A stretch of DNA of 64,000 nucleotides from Paraburkholderia sp. BL9I2N2 (lineage in GTDB: Bacteria > Pseudomonadota > Gammaproteobacteria > Burkholderiales > Burkholderiaceae): NCBI RefSeq assembly GCF_004339745.1, contig NZ_SMGP01000001.1:1116001-1180000 (forward strand), given 5' to 3'. The notes under the pieces are model-generated. The model saw only the letters and a program-made list of their open reading frames with translations, was not told the DNA's origin and searched no databases. Both the position numbers and the translations under genes were made by a program. Shown here in pieces: positions 24,408 through 34,480 of this stretch; positions within the stretch are counted from its first letter, which is position 1; the number at the start of each line of letters is the position of its first letter.

Positions 24408-25151
24408 ATGGCGCGCGCACCTCGCCGCAAAACCGTCGCGGGAGCGGCGGCGCAACAGGTCGGCCTGAACTTCGAGACGCCGGACGACGTTGTCTGCGGT
24501 GTCGACGAAGCAGGGCGCGGCCCGCTGGCCGGCCCGGTCGTGGCCGCGGCGGTGATCTTCGACCCGTCCAGGCCGATGATTCGCGGCCTCGACGACTCCA
24601 AAGCGCTGAGCGCGAAAAAGCGCGACGAACTGTACGACAAGATCATCGACCGGGCGCTGGCTTACTGCGTCGCGTCGGCATCGGTCGAAGAAATCGATTC
24701 GCTCAATATCCTGCACGCCACGATGCTGGCCATGAAGCGCGCCGTGGAAGGCCTGTCCGTCGTGCCGACGCTTGTGAAGATCGACGGCAATCGCTGTCCG
24801 ACGCTGAGCGTGCGCAGTGAAGCGGTGATCGGCGGCGACGCGCTCATCAAAAGCATCTCGGCGGCGTCGATTCTCGCCAAGGTCACGCGTGACCGGATGC
24901 TGCTCGAATTGCATCAGACGTATCCCGTCTACGGCTTCAACGCGCATGCCGGTTACGGCACGCCGCAGCATCTCGCGGCGCTGCGCGAGCATGGGCCTTG
25001 CGAGCATCATCGGCGCTCGTTCGCGCCGGTGCGTGAAGCGCATCTGCGCTTCGGCACGGGCGTGCCGCTACCGTCGGGTGAAGTGATCGTCGTGTCCGAA
25101 GTCATGTTCGACGACGACGCCTTCGGCGAACACAGCGCCAGCGCCGCCTGA
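24408..25151 (+). CDS. rnhB: Ribonuclease HII
   Basis: Cleaves RNA in RNA-DNA hybrids, including single ribonucleotides in DNA. The catalytic [17 protein letters not shown] motif is present and the further acidic residues are found in LDDSKALS and [13 protein letters not shown]. The 247-residue product starts at the ATG at 24408; a GTG two codons upstream overlaps the lpxB stop and is an alternative. A C-terminal tail of acidic and alanine residues follows the core domain. Confidence 0.96.
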   Translation: MARAPRRKTVAGAAAQQVGLNFETPDDVVCGVDEAGRGPLAGPVVAAAVIFDPSRPMIRGLDDSKALSAKKRDELYDKIIDRALAYCVASASVEEIDSLNILHATMLAMKRAVEGLSVVPTLVKIDGNRCPTLSVRSEAVIGGDALIKSISAASILAKVTRDRMLLELHQTYPVYGFNAHAGYGTPQHLAALREHGPCEHHRRSFAPVREAHLRFGTGVPLPSGEVIVVSEVMFDDDAFGEHSASAA

Positions 25152-25222
25152 ACGTCATACGAGCGCCCCGTGAGCGCCGCGTATAACCCACCCTTTCCTT
25201 ATTCTCACTGCCTTCGCTGCCT

Positions 25223-26008
25223 GTGAAAGCCATCACCTCGCGGGACAATCCGCTCTACAAGCGCCTGAAGGCATTGGCCGGCTCGACGCATCAACAGCGC
25301 AAGAGCGGCCACGCGCTGCTCGAAGGGTTTCATCTCGCGAGCGCGTATCTCGACGTCGCCGGGCAACCGGAAATGTGCATCGTCACCGACGGCGCGCTGC
25401 GCCACGACGAAGCGCAGGCGATCGTTTCGCGCATCGAAGATCATCGTCTCGTGACACTGCCGGACGCGTTGTTCGGGCAGTTGTCGAATGTCGTGCACGG
25501 CGTGGGCATTCTGCTGCTGGTCGAGAAGCTCGACTCGCCGCTGCCCGACACGGTCGCGCAAACCTGCCTCGTGCTCGACGGCGTGCAGGACGCCGGCAAT
25601 GTCGGTTCGATTCTGCGCAGCGCGGCGGCCGCAGGCATCCAACAGGTGTTCTGCGCGCCGGGCACGGCGTACGCGTGGTCGTCGAAAGTCTTGCGCTCGG
25701 GCATGGGCGCGCACTTCCTGCTGCAGATTCACGAAGATGTGGAAGCGCAGGCGTTGATCGAGCGTCTCACGGTGCCGATCGTGATCACGGATTCGCACGG
25801 CGCCGAGGCGATCTACGATTGCGATCTGAGCGGACCGCTCGCGTGGGTATTCGGCAACGAAGGGGCGGGCGTCTCGCCGATCTGGCGCGATGCGGTTTCG
25901 TTGCGGGTGACGATTCCTCAGCCGGGCGGCATGGAGTCGTTGAATGTGGCCGCCGCGGCGGCTGTGTGCGTATTCGAGCAGTGCCGGCAGCAGCGCGGCT
26001 GTAGTTGA
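25223..26008 (+). CDS. TrmH/SpoU-family RNA 2'-O-methyltransferase
   Basis: SAM-dependent methyltransferase of the SPOUT class acting on rRNA or tRNA; the target nucleotide cannot be assigned. An N-terminal substrate-binding domain (residues about 1-100) precedes the SPOUT knot with motifs LVLDGVQDAGNVGSILRSA, WVFGNEGAGVS and IPQPGGMESLNVAAAAAV, the last two forming the SAM site. The start is GTG at 25223 and the length is 261 residues. It follows rnhB by 71 bases. Confidence 0.9.
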   Translation: MKAITSRDNPLYKRLKALAGSTHQQRKSGHALLEGFHLASAYLDVAGQPEMCIVTDGALRHDEAQAIVSRIEDHRLVTLPDALFGQLSNVVHGVGILLLVEKLDSPLPDTVAQTCLVLDGVQDAGNVGSILRSAAAAGIQQVFCAPGTAYAWSSKVLRSGMGAHFLLQIHEDVEAQALIERLTVPIVITDSHGAEAIYDCDLSGPLAWVFGNEGAGVSPIWRDAVSLRVTIPQPGGMESLNVAAAAAVCVFEQCRQQRGCS

Positions 26009-26083
26009 CACGAAAGACACACGCGTTGCCGCGCGTGTCTCTGCTTCAAGCCACCGGGCTTATATCGAGCCTCACGCGCGGGC

Positions 26084-26899
26084 TCAATAAGACGGCCGGT
26101 CCAGCTTGATTTCCTGCAGGATCGTCGTCGCGATCTCTTCGATCGACTTGTGCGTCGACGACAACCACTTGATCCCTTCACGCCGCATCATCGCTTCGGC
26201 TTCGTTGATTTCATAACGGCAATTCTCCGGCGCCGCGTACTTGCTGCCCGGCCGGCGCTCGTTGCGAATCTCGGAAAGCCGCTGCGGATCGATCGACAAA
26301 CCGAACATCTTCTGCCGATGCGCCAGTAGCGGCGTAGGCAATTTGCCGCGTTCGAAATCTTCCGGAATCAGCGGATAGTTGGCCGCTTTCACGCCATACT
26401 GCATGGCCAGATAGAGGCTCGTCGGCGTCTTGCCGCTGCGCGAGACGCCGACCAGAATCACGTCGGCGTCGGCCAGATTGCGGTTCGATTGACCGTCGTC
26501 GTGAGCGAGCGAGAAGTTGATCGCCTCGATCCGGTTCTTGTACTCCTCGGTGTCGGCGTTCTGGTGGCCGCGGCCCATCGCGTGGCTCGACTTCAGTTCC
26601 AGTTCCTGTTCGAGCGGCTCGACGAACGTCTGAAACATGTCCAGCACGAGCGCATTCGAGCCTTTGACGATCTGATTCGACGCGCTGTCCACCAGCGTCG
26701 TGAAGACGATCGGACGGCGGCCGTCCTGCAGGATCGCTTCGTTGATCTTTTCGAGCGTGGCGTAGGCCTTTTCCGTCGAGTCGACGAAGGGCACGCGAAC
26801 CAGACGGAATTTCTGGTCGAACTGGGAGAGGATCGAATGCGCGAAGGTTTCGGCAGTGATCCCGGTACCGTCGGAGACGATGAATACGGTGGGCGGCAT
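26084..26899 (-). CDS. ppsR: Phosphoenolpyruvate synthase regulatory protein (DUF299 kinase/pyrophosphorylase)
   Basis: Bifunctional regulator that phosphorylates PEP synthase with ADP and reactivates it by Pi-dependent dephosphorylation. The protein begins with [20 protein letters not shown] and has the P-loop-like [15 protein letters not shown] and the conserved [15 protein letters not shown]. It is divergent from its target ppsA, which supports the call. I chose the ATG at 26899 because it gives the family N-terminus; the frame runs 48 bases further to another start. Confidence 0.94.
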   Translation of the reverse strand: MPPTVFIVSDGTGITAETFAHSILSQFDQKFRLVRVPFVDSTEKAYATLEKINEAILQDGRRPIVFTTLVDSASNQIVKGSNALVLDMFQTFVEPLEQELELKSSHAMGRGHQNADTEEYKNRIEAINFSLAHDDGQSNRNLADADVILVGVSRSGKTPTSLYLAMQYGVKAANYPLIPEDFERGKLPTPLLAHRQKMFGLSIDPQRLSEIRNERRPGSKYAAPENCRYEINEAEAMMRREGIKWLSSTHKSIEEIATTILQEIKLDRPSY

Positions 26900-27431
26900 C
26901 AGTGGGGCTGGGGAACGTGAGCGGAAAAAAGCGCTCGAAAGAAACATCGCTATGTCGACGACGCTGCCCGGTCGCTAACCGGAGACTGCAGCGGCACTCG
27001 ACCAGCGCGCCGTGGGCACCGCAACTGCGCCCGGATGGCGGCGGGGCCTCGCAAAAGCCCGTCGGCCGGTCCGGGGCGCGATTCGAGGCGCAATTCTCGT
27101 CCGACTGTCACATTTTGAGAGTCGGCACGGTAGAATAGCGGCAACCTGTTGGATAAGCAATTGCAGGCGATTGGCGTCTAACTTACCGCGAACGGTCGGT
27201 CAACGCCTCGCTTTTGGCCGGTATTTTAGTCGCCAAGTTGCGGCGAACGTGGTGGATCGCTCGGTAAATTCGTCCATTCGCCTTCTTCGTCGCACATCGG
27301 GCGTTTCTGGCAATTTGCAGCGATTGCTTCTCCAACAGGTTGTGCAAGACGCGAGGTCACGCTTCCAATGGGCGTCTCGCGTTCGAGCCCACTTGCACAG
27401 CCGTGAATTTCTTTCACACTTAGGGGCTTGT
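26900..27431. other. Divergent ppsR/ppsA intergenic region
   Basis: A 532-bp non-coding gap. A small hairpin (ccgactgtcacattttgagagtcgg, 25 bases at 27101-27125 in the sequence, arms CCGACT and AGTCGG) and a -10-like TAGAAT at 27131-27136 precede ppsA, with no good -35. Open frames here have no recognisable product. Confidence 0.45.
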
Positions 27432-29837
27432 ATGACTAACGCAGTTACCGTCGCAAAGGATAAGGCGTATGTAGTTCCGTTTGAGCAGTTGCGGATGACC
27501 GACGTGGAAATCGTCGGTGGCAAGAACGCGTCGCTTGGCGAGATGATCAGTCAGCTCGCCGAAGCCGGCGTGCGCGTGCCGACCGGTTTCGCCACCACGG
27601 CGCTGGCTTTCCGCGACTTCCTGCATCACAACAACCTGACCGAACGCATCGCCAAACGTCTCGAGACGCTCGACGTCGACGACGTGAAGTCGCTCGCCGA
27701 AGCGGGCAAGGAAATCCGTCAATGGATCGTCGACGCGCCGATGCAGCCGCAGCTCGAGGCGGACATCCGCGCGGGTTTCGACACCCTGCAAAACAGCTCG
27801 CCTGAAGAGCTGTCGTTCGCCGTGCGTTCCTCGGCGACGGCGGAAGACTTGCCGGACGCATCGTTCGCGGGTCAGCAGGAAAGCTACCTCAACGTGGTCG
27901 GCGTCGAAGACGTGCTCGATCGCATGAAGCACGTGTTCGCGTCGCTGTACAACGACCGCGCTATCTCCTATCGCGTCCACAAGGGCTTCACTCACGCTGA
28001 AGTCGCGTTGTCGGCGGGCGTGCAGCGCATGGTGCGCTCGGACGTCGGCGCGGCGGGCGTGATGTTCACGCTGGACACCGAGTCGGGCTTCAAGGACGCT
28101 GTCTTCATCACGTCGAGCTACGGCCTCGGCGAAACCGTGGTGCAAGGCGCGGTGAATCCGGACGAGTTCTACGTCTACAAGACCACGCTCGAACAAGGCA
28201 AGTACCCGATCATCCGCCGCTCGATCGGCTCGAAGCTGATCAAGATGGAATTCACCAAGGCGGGGGAAGCTGGCCGCGTGAAGACCGTCGACGTGGCGCA
28301 CGAGCAGCGCAACCGCTTCTCGATCACGGACGAAGACGTGATCGAGCTGGCCAAATATGCCGTCATCATCGAAAAACACTACGAGCGTCCGATGGACATC
28401 GAGTGGGGCAAAGACGGCCGCGACGGCAAGATCTTCATTCTGCAGGCGCGTCCCGAAACGGTGAAGAGCCAGGCTGCGGGCAAGGCCGAGCAGCGCTTCA
28501 AGCTGAAGGGTCAATCGAACGTGCTGGCCACCGGCCGCGCAATCGGTCAGAAGATCGGCGCGGGTCCGGTGCGCGTGATTCACGATCCGTCGGAAATGGA
28601 CCGTGTGCAGCCGGGCGACGTGCTGGTCGCCGACATGACCGACCCGAACTGGGAGCCGGTCATGAAGCGCGCTTCGGCGATCGTCACGAACCGTGGCGGT
28701 CGTACTTGTCACGCGGCGATCATCGCGCGTGAACTGGGCGTGCCGGCGGTGGTCGGCTGCGGCGACGCGACCGACGTGCTGAAGGAAGGCGCGCTGGTCA
28801 CGGTGTCGTGCGCGGAAGGCGACGAAGGCAAGATCTACGACGGCCTGCTCGAAACCGAAATCACCGAAGTGCAGCGCGGCGAACTGCCGGAGATTCCGGT
28901 GAAGATCATGATGAACGTCGGCAACCCGCAGCTGGCCTTCGACTTCTCGCAACTGCCGAACGCAGGCGTGGGTCTGGCGCGGCTCGAGTTCATCATCAAC
29001 AACAACATCGGCGTTCACCCGAAGGCGATTCTCGAGTACCCGAACATCGATCAGGACCTGAAGAAGGCCGTCGAAAGCGTCGCTCGCGGTCACGCATCGC
29101 CGCGCGCCTTCTACGTCGACAAGCTGACGGAAGGCATCGCCACGATCGCGGCAGCGTTCTATCCGAAGCCCGTGATCGTGCGTCTGTCGGACTTCAAGTC
29201 GAACGAGTACAAGAAGCTGATCGGCGGTTCGCGTTATGAGCCGGATGAAGAAAACCCGATGCTGGGTTTCCGTGGCGCGTCGCGCTACATCGCCGACGAC
29301 TTCGCCGAAGCGTTCCAGATGGAATGCATCGCGCTGAAGAAAGTGCGCGAAGAGATGGGCCTCGACAACGTCGAGATCATGGTGCCGTTCGTGCGTACGC
29401 TGAAGCAGGCGGAGCGCGTGGTCGGGCTGCTGGCGAAGTACGGCCTGAAGCGCGGCGAAAATGGCCTGCGCCTGATCATGATGTGCGAAGTGCCGTCGAA
29501 CGCGATTCTCGCCGAGGAATTCCTGCAATTCTTCGACGGCTTCTCGATCGGCTCGAACGACCTGACGCAGCTCACGCTCGGCCTCGACCGCGATTCCGGC
29601 ATGGAACTGCTGGCGGTGGATTTCGACGAACGCGACCCAGCGGTCAAGTTCCTGTTGAAGCGCGCGATCGACACATGTCTGCGACTGGACAAGTACGTCG
29701 GTATCTGCGGCCAGGGCCCGTCGGATCATCCGGATTTTGCGCAATGGCTCACCGATGAAGGCATCAAGTCGATCTCGCTGAACCCGGATACGATCATCGA
29801 GACGTGGCAGCAACTGGCGAAGTCGGCGAAGCAGTAA
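27432..29837 (+). CDS. ppsA: Phosphoenolpyruvate synthase
   Basis: Makes PEP from pyruvate, ATP and water, opening gluconeogenesis from C3 compounds. The 801-residue protein has the N-terminal ATP-grasp domain ([35 protein letters not shown] in the sequence), the phosphohistidine domain with catalytic H427 in [10 protein letters not shown], and the C-terminal PEP/pyruvate TIM barrel with [11 protein letters not shown] and [11 protein letters not shown]. The ATG at 27432 gives the normal start; the longer open frame upstream is leader. Activity is expected to be controlled by the divergently encoded PpsR. Confidence 0.97.
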   Translation: MTNAVTVAKDKAYVVPFEQLRMTDVEIVGGKNASLGEMISQLAEAGVRVPTGFATTALAFRDFLHHNNLTERIAKRLETLDVDDVKSLAEAGKEIRQWIVDAPMQPQLEADIRAGFDTLQNSSPEELSFAVRSSATAEDLPDASFAGQQESYLNVVGVEDVLDRMKHVFASLYNDRAISYRVHKGFTHAEVALSAGVQRMVRSDVGAAGVMFTLDTESGFKDAVFITSSYGLGETVVQGAVNPDEFYVYKTTLEQGKYPIIRRSIGSKLIKMEFTKAGEAGRVKTVDVAHEQRNRFSITDEDVIELAKYAVIIEKHYERPMDIEWGKDGRDGKIFILQARPETVKSQAAGKAEQRFKLKGQSNVLATGRAIGQKIGAGPVRVIHDPSEMDRVQPGDVLVADMTDPNWEPVMKRASAIVTNRGGRTCHAAIIARELGVPAVVGCGDATDVLKEGALVTVSCAEGDEGKIYDGLLETEITEVQRGELPEIPVKIMMNVGNPQLAFDFSQLPNAGVGLARLEFIINNNIGVHPKAILEYPNIDQDLKKAVESVARGHASPRAFYVDKLTEGIATIAAAFYPKPVIVRLSDFKSNEYKKLIGGSRYEPDEENPMLGFRGASRYIADDFAEAFQMECIALKKVREEMGLDNVEIMVPFVRTLKQAERVVGLLAKYGLKRGENGLRLIMMCEVPSNAILAEEFLQFFDGFSIGSNDLTQLTLGLDRDSGMELLAVDFDERDPAVKFLLKRAIDTCLRLDKYVGICGQGPSDHPDFAQWLTDEGIKSISLNPDTIIETWQQLAKSAKQ

Positions 29838-29845
29838 GGCGAACG

Positions 29846-29870
29846 GCATGCCGCTTTCCAAGCGGCATGC
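29846..29870 (+). terminator. Hairpin after ppsA
   Basis: A perfect 11-bp stem (gcatgccgctt / aagcggcatgc) with a 3-nt loop starts 9 nt after the ppsA stop. It lacks a T-run, so it may stabilise the 3' end rather than terminate by itself. Confidence 0.5.
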
Positions 29871-29934
29871 ATAACGTGCGATGCGGCAGGTCAAGCGCGC
29901 GTCGAATGCACGTGAAACCGTGCTGCATCGTCCG

Positions 29935-29962
29935 TTGAAATGCGCTCGCTTCGTGCTATAAA
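29935..29962 (+). promoter_or_regulatory. Sigma-70 promoter for nfeD-SPFH operon
   Basis: TTGAAA (29935-29940) and TATAAA (29957-29962) are separated by 16 bp, a close match to the sigma-70 consensus. The predicted transcription start falls inside the terminator hairpin that follows. Confidence 0.6.
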
Positions 29963-29992
29963 CACCCCGGTAGATCCGGGGTGTTTTGCTTT
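29961..29992 (+). terminator. Intrinsic terminator overlapping the nfeD promoter
   Basis: A perfect 10-bp stem (aacaccccgg / ccggggtgtt) with a 5-nt loop is followed by tttgcttt. It would stop read-through from ppsA, while transcripts starting at the overlapping promoter would begin inside it and lack the left arm. Confidence 0.8.
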
Positions 29993-30004
29993 GTGGAGGT
30001 CGAC

Positions 30005-30460
30005 GTGGCGCCAGGTGGACTGTTCTGGTGGATCGGGGCGGGTGTGCTGGTCGTGCTGGAGTTGCTCAGCGGCACTTTCTATCTGCTGATGATCGCGTTG
30101 GGCTGCGTGGCGGCCGCGATTGCGCACCTCGCGGGCGCCAGAGCCGACGTGCAGTTCGCGGTCGCGGCCGTGGTGGCGCTGGCGGCTGTCCTGCTGCTCA
30201 GACGTTCGCGGTTTGGCCGCAGAACGCGCAAGGAGGCGTCGCGTAACCCGGACGTCAATCTCGACATCGGTCAAACGCTCATCGTGCCGGTGTGGCACGA
30301 GCGCCGGGCGCGCGTCGACTATCGCGGCGCGGCATGGGACGTCGAACTGGCCGCGGGCGAGCCGGAAGACGCGCCGCTCTACGAAATTACGGAACTGCGC
30401 GGCAGCTGCCTCGTCGTGGTGGCGGCGCGTCATTCAAACACCCGGGCCACCGCGGCCTGA
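30005..30460 (+). CDS. NfeD-family membrane protein
   Basis: Short NfeD1b-type protein: two or three membrane helices (GGLFWWIGAGVLVVLELLSGTFYLLMIAL and a second hydrophobic pair, each over 18 residues) followed by a small OB-fold domain (DIGQTLIVPVWHERRARVDYRGAAW). NfeD proteins are paired with SPFH/stomatin proteins in membrane microdomains, and the next gene encodes such a partner. The start is GTG at 30005 with an excellent GGAGGT ribosome-binding site 4 nt upstream. Confidence 0.88.
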   Translation: MAPGGLFWWIGAGVLVVLELLSGTFYLLMIALGCVAAAIAHLAGARADVQFAVAAVVALAAVLLLRRSRFGRRTRKEASRNPDVNLDIGQTLIVPVWHERRARVDYRGAAWDVELAAGEPEDAPLYEITELRGSCLVVVAARHSNTRATAA

Positions 30461-30519
30461 GCGTTCGCACATCACACGCATCACAAACAACTATTCGAAC
30501 TACGGACCGGAGGGTAGTA

Positions 30520-31452
30520 ATGGATTCGACCATCGTCGGGGCGGTGCTTCTGATCATCGTGATCGTCTTGGCGGCGCAGATCATCAAGATCGTGCCGCAG
30601 CAGCATGCGTGGGTCCTTGAGCGGCTCGGGCGCTATCACCGTACGCTGACGCCGGGTTTGAGCTTCGCGTTTCCGTTCGTCGACCGGATCGCGTATAAGC
30701 ACATCCTCAAGGAAATTCCGCTCGAGGTGCCGAGCCAGGTCTGTATCACGCGCGACAACACGCAGTTGCAGGTGGATGGCGTGCTGTACTTTCAGGTTAC
30801 CGATCCGATGAAGGCGTCGTACGGATCGAGCAACTTCGTGTTCGCCATCACGCAGTTGTCGCAGACCACGCTGCGCTCGGTGATCGGCAAGCTCGAACTC
30901 GACAAGACGTTCGAGGAGCGCGACTTCATCAACCACAGCATCGTGTCGTCGCTCGATCAAGCTGCGACGAACTGGGGTGTGAAGGTGCTGCGCTACGAGA
31001 TCAAGGACCTGACGCCGCCCAAGGAAATCCTCCACGCCATGCAGGCGCAGATCACCGCCGAGCGCGAGAAGCGAGCGCTGATCGCCGCGTCGGAAGGGCG
31101 CAAGCAGGAGCAGATCAATATCGCGTCCGGCGGCCGTGAGGCGGCGATCCAGAAGTCCGAAGGCGAGCGGCAGGCGGCGATCAATCAGGCGCAAGGTCAG
31201 GCGTCGGCGATTCTGGCCGTGGCCGAGGCCAACTCGCAGGCGATTCAGAAGATCGCGGCCGCGATCCAGTCGAACGGCGGGATGGAAGCCGTGAACCTCA
31301 AGGTGGCCGAACAATACGTGAACGCGTTCGGCAATCTGGCGAAGCAGGGCACCACGCTGATCGTGCCGGGCAATCTTGCGGACATGAGTTCGATGATCGC
31401 TTCGGCGCTGACCATCGTGAGCAAAGGGAAGGGCGCGACTGAGGTGCGCTGA
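30520..31452 (+). CDS. SPFH/Band 7 (stomatin/prohibitin, QmcA-like) protein
   Basis: Membrane-anchored scaffold of the flotillin-like type. One N-terminal membrane helix (IVGAVLLIIVIVLAAQIIKI) is followed by the SPFH domain (GRYHRTLTPGLSFAFPFVDRI; RDNTQLQVDGVLYFQVTDP) and a long Ala/Gln/Glu-rich coiled coil from about residue 185 with repeats of AEREKRA and SEGERQAAI type. It is 310 residues, starts after GGAGGG, and is cotranscribed with the NfeD gene, the standard pairing. Confidence 0.92.
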   Translation: MDSTIVGAVLLIIVIVLAAQIIKIVPQQHAWVLERLGRYHRTLTPGLSFAFPFVDRIAYKHILKEIPLEVPSQVCITRDNTQLQVDGVLYFQVTDPMKASYGSSNFVFAITQLSQTTLRSVIGKLELDKTFEERDFINHSIVSSLDQAATNWGVKVLRYEIKDLTPPKEILHAMQAQITAEREKRALIAASEGRKQEQINIASGGREAAIQKSEGERQAAINQAQGQASAILAVAEANSQAIQKIAAAIQSNGGMEAVNLKVAEQYVNAFGNLAKQGTTLIVPGNLADMSSMIASALTIVSKGKGATEVR

Positions 31453-31495
31453 ACGCGCTGAATGCTGCGACTGTGCTTTGACCTGCTGAATAGAG

Positions 31496-31527
31496 AAATG
31501 GCCCGCGGACAGTGCGGGCCATTTTCA
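31496..31527 (+). terminator. Intrinsic terminator after the SPFH gene
   Basis: An 11- to 12-bp stem (aaatggcccgc / gcgggccattt) with a 6- to 7-nt loop is followed by tcattt. It lies 44 nt after the stop. Confidence 0.75.
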
Positions 31528-31643
31528 TTTGAACGCTTGGCGGGCCCGGTTGCCCGCCGCTTGCTATCCGGTCAGGGCGTTAGCGGCAACCGAAGCGTGG
31601 CATATCCGCACACCACCCGCCGCCAATCAGGCCAATCCGCCGA

Positions 31644-32090
31644 TCAGCTCGGCGAGCGCATCAAACGCGCCTTCTCACGTTCCCAATCGCGTTTCTTCTC
31701 GGTCTCGCGCTTGTCGTGCTGCTTCTTTCCCTTGGCGAGACCAATCTCGCATTTGACGCGGCCGCCCTTGTAGTGAAAGTTCAGCGGCACGAGCGTGTAG
31801 CCACGTTGCTCGACCTTGCCGATCAGTTTGCTGATCTCTTCGCTATGCAACAGCAGCTTGCGCGTGCGTACCGGGTCGGGGTTGATATGGGTCGAGGCTT
31901 CGGGCAGCGGGCTGATGTGCGTGCCGATCAGGAACAGTTCGTTATTCTTGATAACGACGTAACCTTCCTTGATCTGGCCGCGCCCGGCGCGCAGCGCCTT
32001 GACCTCCCATCCTTCGAGCACGAGCCCTGCTTCATAGCGTTCTTCGACCGAGTAGTCGTAGAAGGCTTTTCTGTTGTCGATGATGCTCAT
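31644..32090 (-). CDS. smpB: SsrA-binding protein SmpB
   Basis: Partner of tmRNA in trans-translation and rescue of stalled ribosomes. The 148-residue protein has the SmpB core ([49 protein letters not shown]) and the basic C-terminal tail ([14 protein letters not shown]) that enters the decoding centre. It is divergent from ratA, a common arrangement in beta- and gamma-proteobacteria. No ssrA gene was recognised here. Confidence 0.97.
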   Translation of the reverse strand: MSIIDNRKAFYDYSVEERYEAGLVLEGWEVKALRAGRGQIKEGYVVIKNNELFLIGTHISPLPEASTHINPDPVRTRKLLLHSEEISKLIGKVEQRGYTLVPLNFHYKGGRVKCEIGLAKGKKQHDKRETEKKRDWEREKARLMRSPS

Positions 32091-32190
32091 GAATGGAAAG
32101 TGCCCAACTCGTTTAAAATCACGATTTTAGCAAAGCGGGGCGAGGAAAGCCCGCTGCGCTCGTCCACCCTTGCCACGCGCTGTTCAATTT

Positions 32191-32628
32191 ATGGCAGATG
32201 TCCAGAAAACTGTGTTGATCCGCCATTCGGCGGAACAGATGTTCGACCTCGTCACCGACGTCGCCGATTACCCCAACTTCCTGCCTTGGTGCGGGGGAGT
32301 CGAAATCCGCCGCCGGGACGAAACCGGTATGGAGGCGAAGATCGATATCAACTTCAAGGGCATCAAGCAGCACTTCGCCACGCGCAACAGCATGGAGCGG
32401 CCCACGCGCATCGACATGGAGTTCGCGGACGGCCCGTTTCGCAAGTTCACCGGTTTCTGGCGTTTTACGCCATTGCGCGCCGACGCCTGCAAGATCGAAT
32501 TCGCGCTGCACTACGAATTCACCAACATCATCCTCGAGAAGATCATTGGACCGGTGTTCAACCACATCGCCAATACCTTCGTCGAATCGTTCGTGAAGCG
32601 CGCCGATCAGCGCTACGGTAAGGCATGA
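32191..32628 (+). CDS. ratA: Ribosome association toxin RatA / COQ10-type START protein
   Basis: SRPBCC-fold protein of the COQ10/RatA family; in E. coli RatA blocks 70S association, while relatives bind ubiquinone. Recognised by VEIRRRDETGMEAKIDINFKGI, LPWCGGV and the helix NHIANTFVESFVKRADQRYG. The ATG at 32191 gives the normal 145-residue product. It overlaps rnfH by ATGA; the ratA-rnfH pair beside smpB is well conserved. Confidence 0.92.
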   Translation: MADVQKTVLIRHSAEQMFDLVTDVADYPNFLPWCGGVEIRRRDETGMEAKIDINFKGIKQHFATRNSMERPTRIDMEFADGPFRKFTGFWRFTPLRADACKIEFALHYEFTNIILEKIIGPVFNHIANTFVESFVKRADQRYGKA

Positions 32629-32957
32629 GCGCGCGCTTGTCGATTGAAGTCTGCTATGCGTCGGCTGGCGAGCAGGCGTTGATTGGCGTGGAACTGCCCG
32701 CAGGCGCCACGCTGCAGCAGGCGCTGGACGCGAGCGGCATCTTGCGGCGTTTCCCGCAGATCGATCTGGGCACGCAGAAAGTGGGCGTGTTCGGCAAGCT
32801 CAAGCCGCTCGACACGGTGCTGGCCGACCACGATCGGGTGGAGATTTACCGGCCGCTGCTGGTCGATCCGAAGGTGTCGCGTCAGCGGCGCGTCGAGAAG
32901 ACCCGCAAGGCGGGCTCGATCGAAGGGCGTCGCTGGCAGAACAAGGATTCGCGGTAG
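32625..32957 (+). CDS. rnfH: RnfH family (RatB) ubiquitin-like protein
   Basis: Small beta-grasp protein of unknown biochemical role, always next to ratA. The 110-residue sequence begins MSARLSIEVCYA and shows the family core KVGVFGKLKPLDTVLADHDRVEIYRPL, followed by a basic tail. It is translationally coupled to ratA. Confidence 0.92.
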   Translation: MSARLSIEVCYASAGEQALIGVELPAGATLQQALDASGILRRFPQIDLGTQKVGVFGKLKPLDTVLADHDRVEIYRPLLVDPKVSRQRRVEKTRKAGSIEGRRWQNKDSR

Positions 32958-32990
32958 GCGGATCTTTGCGTGGCGAGGCACGGCAGCTGC

Positions 32991-33112
32991 CACGAACTGT
33001 TGGCATCAAACCTTAGTCGGGCAGCGTTGCTGGCCACGAACTGCTTCTGTCAAGCCTCAGTCGGGCCGCGTCCACGCTCACGAACTGCGCCGTCAATCCT
33101 CACACAAGCCAC
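32991..33112. repeat. 44-bp imperfect tandem repeat
   Basis: The string cacgaactg recurs at 32991, 33035 and 33079, exactly 44 bp apart, with related following sequence (tcaa-cct-agtcggg). About 2.7 copies lie in the gap between rnfH and the convergent exporter gene. Confidence 0.75.
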
Positions 33113-33132
33113 GTCCCAGCCCACGTTCCGCG

Positions 33133-34110
33133 TCATGGCGCCGAGACTTGCGGCTTTTTCTTGATCCGTGCGACCGCGGACGTGTCGTCGTCCGCATGCT
33201 GGCGCACCGACCAGCAGACGCCGGCCACCAGCAGCAGAATGGCCGCCAGTTCCAGCGGACGCGGCAGTCGCTGGTCATAAATGAACGCATAAAGCAGCGC
33301 GAAAAGCGTCTCGAACACGATCATCTGGCCGGAGAGCGTCAGCGGCAGCCGTTTCGATGCGGCATTCCACAGCCCGTTGCCGAGCCACGATGCGCCGATC
33401 GCGAGCCCGAGATTGAGCATCCAGAAAGTGTGCCAGCGGCCGTCGGCCAGTTCGCCTTGCGGGCCGCCCGCCGGCAGCACGGCGATCACGAGCCACAGCG
33501 CCGCGCCGAGCGCGCCCGTCACCACGCCCCACAGAACCGACCACTCATTGCCGCTGAAATGCGTCTGACGCTGCAGGTAGCGGGCGTTTTCGACCGCGAA
33601 CCACGTCCAGCATCCGAGCGCGCCGACCGCGCAGGCCAGTCCGATCAGCTTGGTGACGACGCTCACCGGCGTGCTGTCCGCCACCGTGAACACATCGATG
33701 TTGATACAGGCGATGCCCGCCATCACCATCGTCAGCGGCCAGGCGAGGCGGGCGAGGGGCACCGCGCCGTGATCGCGCCGGCCCAGCAGCGTCACCGTGA
33801 CAGGCAGCACGCCGACGATCAGCGAGGCCGGCGCGATGCCGATCAGGTGCACGGCCGCCGTCAGCAGGAGGTAGTAGAGGAGGTTGCCGGCCAAAGCCAG
33901 TTTCACCAGCGCGCCGAGATCCTCGCGGGTCAGGCGTTTGACGAGCGAGCGCGCCATCGGCAGCGCGGCGGCCAGCGATACGATGCCGTACATCGTGTAG
34001 CGGCCCGCGCTCAGAAGCAGCGGTGAAAAGTCCGGCAGCACGCGCGGCACCAGAAAAACCATGCCCCATAAGGCCCCGGCCATTACTCCATATGCCACAC
34101 CGCGCTGCAT
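33133..34110 (-). CDS. EamA/DMT-family membrane transporter
   Basis: Ten-helix drug/metabolite-type exporter with two EamA repeats. Hydrophobic segments run through the whole 325 residues, for example YGVMAGALWGMVFLVPRVL and LALAGNLLYYLLLTAAVHL. Substrate unknown. I chose the ATG at 34110 because GCAGGGG lies 7 nt upstream in the transcript and the helix pattern starts right after it; the frame extends 78 bases further. It is convergent with rnfH. Confidence 0.85.
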   Translation of the reverse strand: MQRGVAYGVMAGALWGMVFLVPRVLPDFSPLLLSAGRYTMYGIVSLAAALPMARSLVKRLTREDLGALVKLALAGNLLYYLLLTAAVHLIGIAPASLIVGVLPVTVTLLGRRDHGAVPLARLAWPLTMVMAGIACINIDVFTVADSTPVSVVTKLIGLACAVGALGCWTWFAVENARYLQRQTHFSGNEWSVLWGVVTGALGAALWLVIAVLPAGGPQGELADGRWHTFWMLNLGLAIGASWLGNGLWNAASKRLPLTLSGQMIVFETLFALLYAFIYDQRLPRPLELAAILLLVAGVCWSVRQHADDDTSAVARIKKKPQVSAP

Positions 34111-34480
34111 CGACTGCCCCTGCAAAATAACTGGAATGGTCGGCAGAATAGCCGGTTGGCGGGCCGGGCGTCTTGTTCGATTCTGCATTCCGGTGGTTTT
34201 TGTGCGCTTTGAGCACGCGTTTTCATGTGCTCAACGGAGTTCGCGCGCTCGGCCGGCGGACCGTGCGCCGACGCGAATGAGCGGGATTTCGGGCCGCCGA
34301 CACCCCGCTGCGCCCGAACGCGCAAACGAAACCCGATCGAACCCGAGGCGAACAGCCAAGCGAAATCCAGGGGCCCGATGGCGCGAAAAAAACCGCCCGA
34401 AATTCGCTAAGCTGCTGTTCGTGCAGTGAAAACCAGGGAGGTATCGCGTATAATTCGCTTTTGCGCCTATAGGATTTGCC
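34111..34480. other. Intergenic region with the guaB leader
   Basis: A 370-bp region between the divergent exporter and guaB genes. It holds the guaB promoter near its right end. Several overlapping open frames exist on both strands but none has a recognisable product or a ribosome-binding site. Confidence 0.5.
34426..34454 (+). promoter_or_regulatory. Sigma-70 promoter for guaB
   Basis: A perfect TATAAT (34449-34454) is preceded at 17 bp by GTGAAA (34426-34431), a 4 of 6 match to the -35 box. It lies 27 bases before the guaB ATG, giving a very short leader. Confidence 0.65.
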
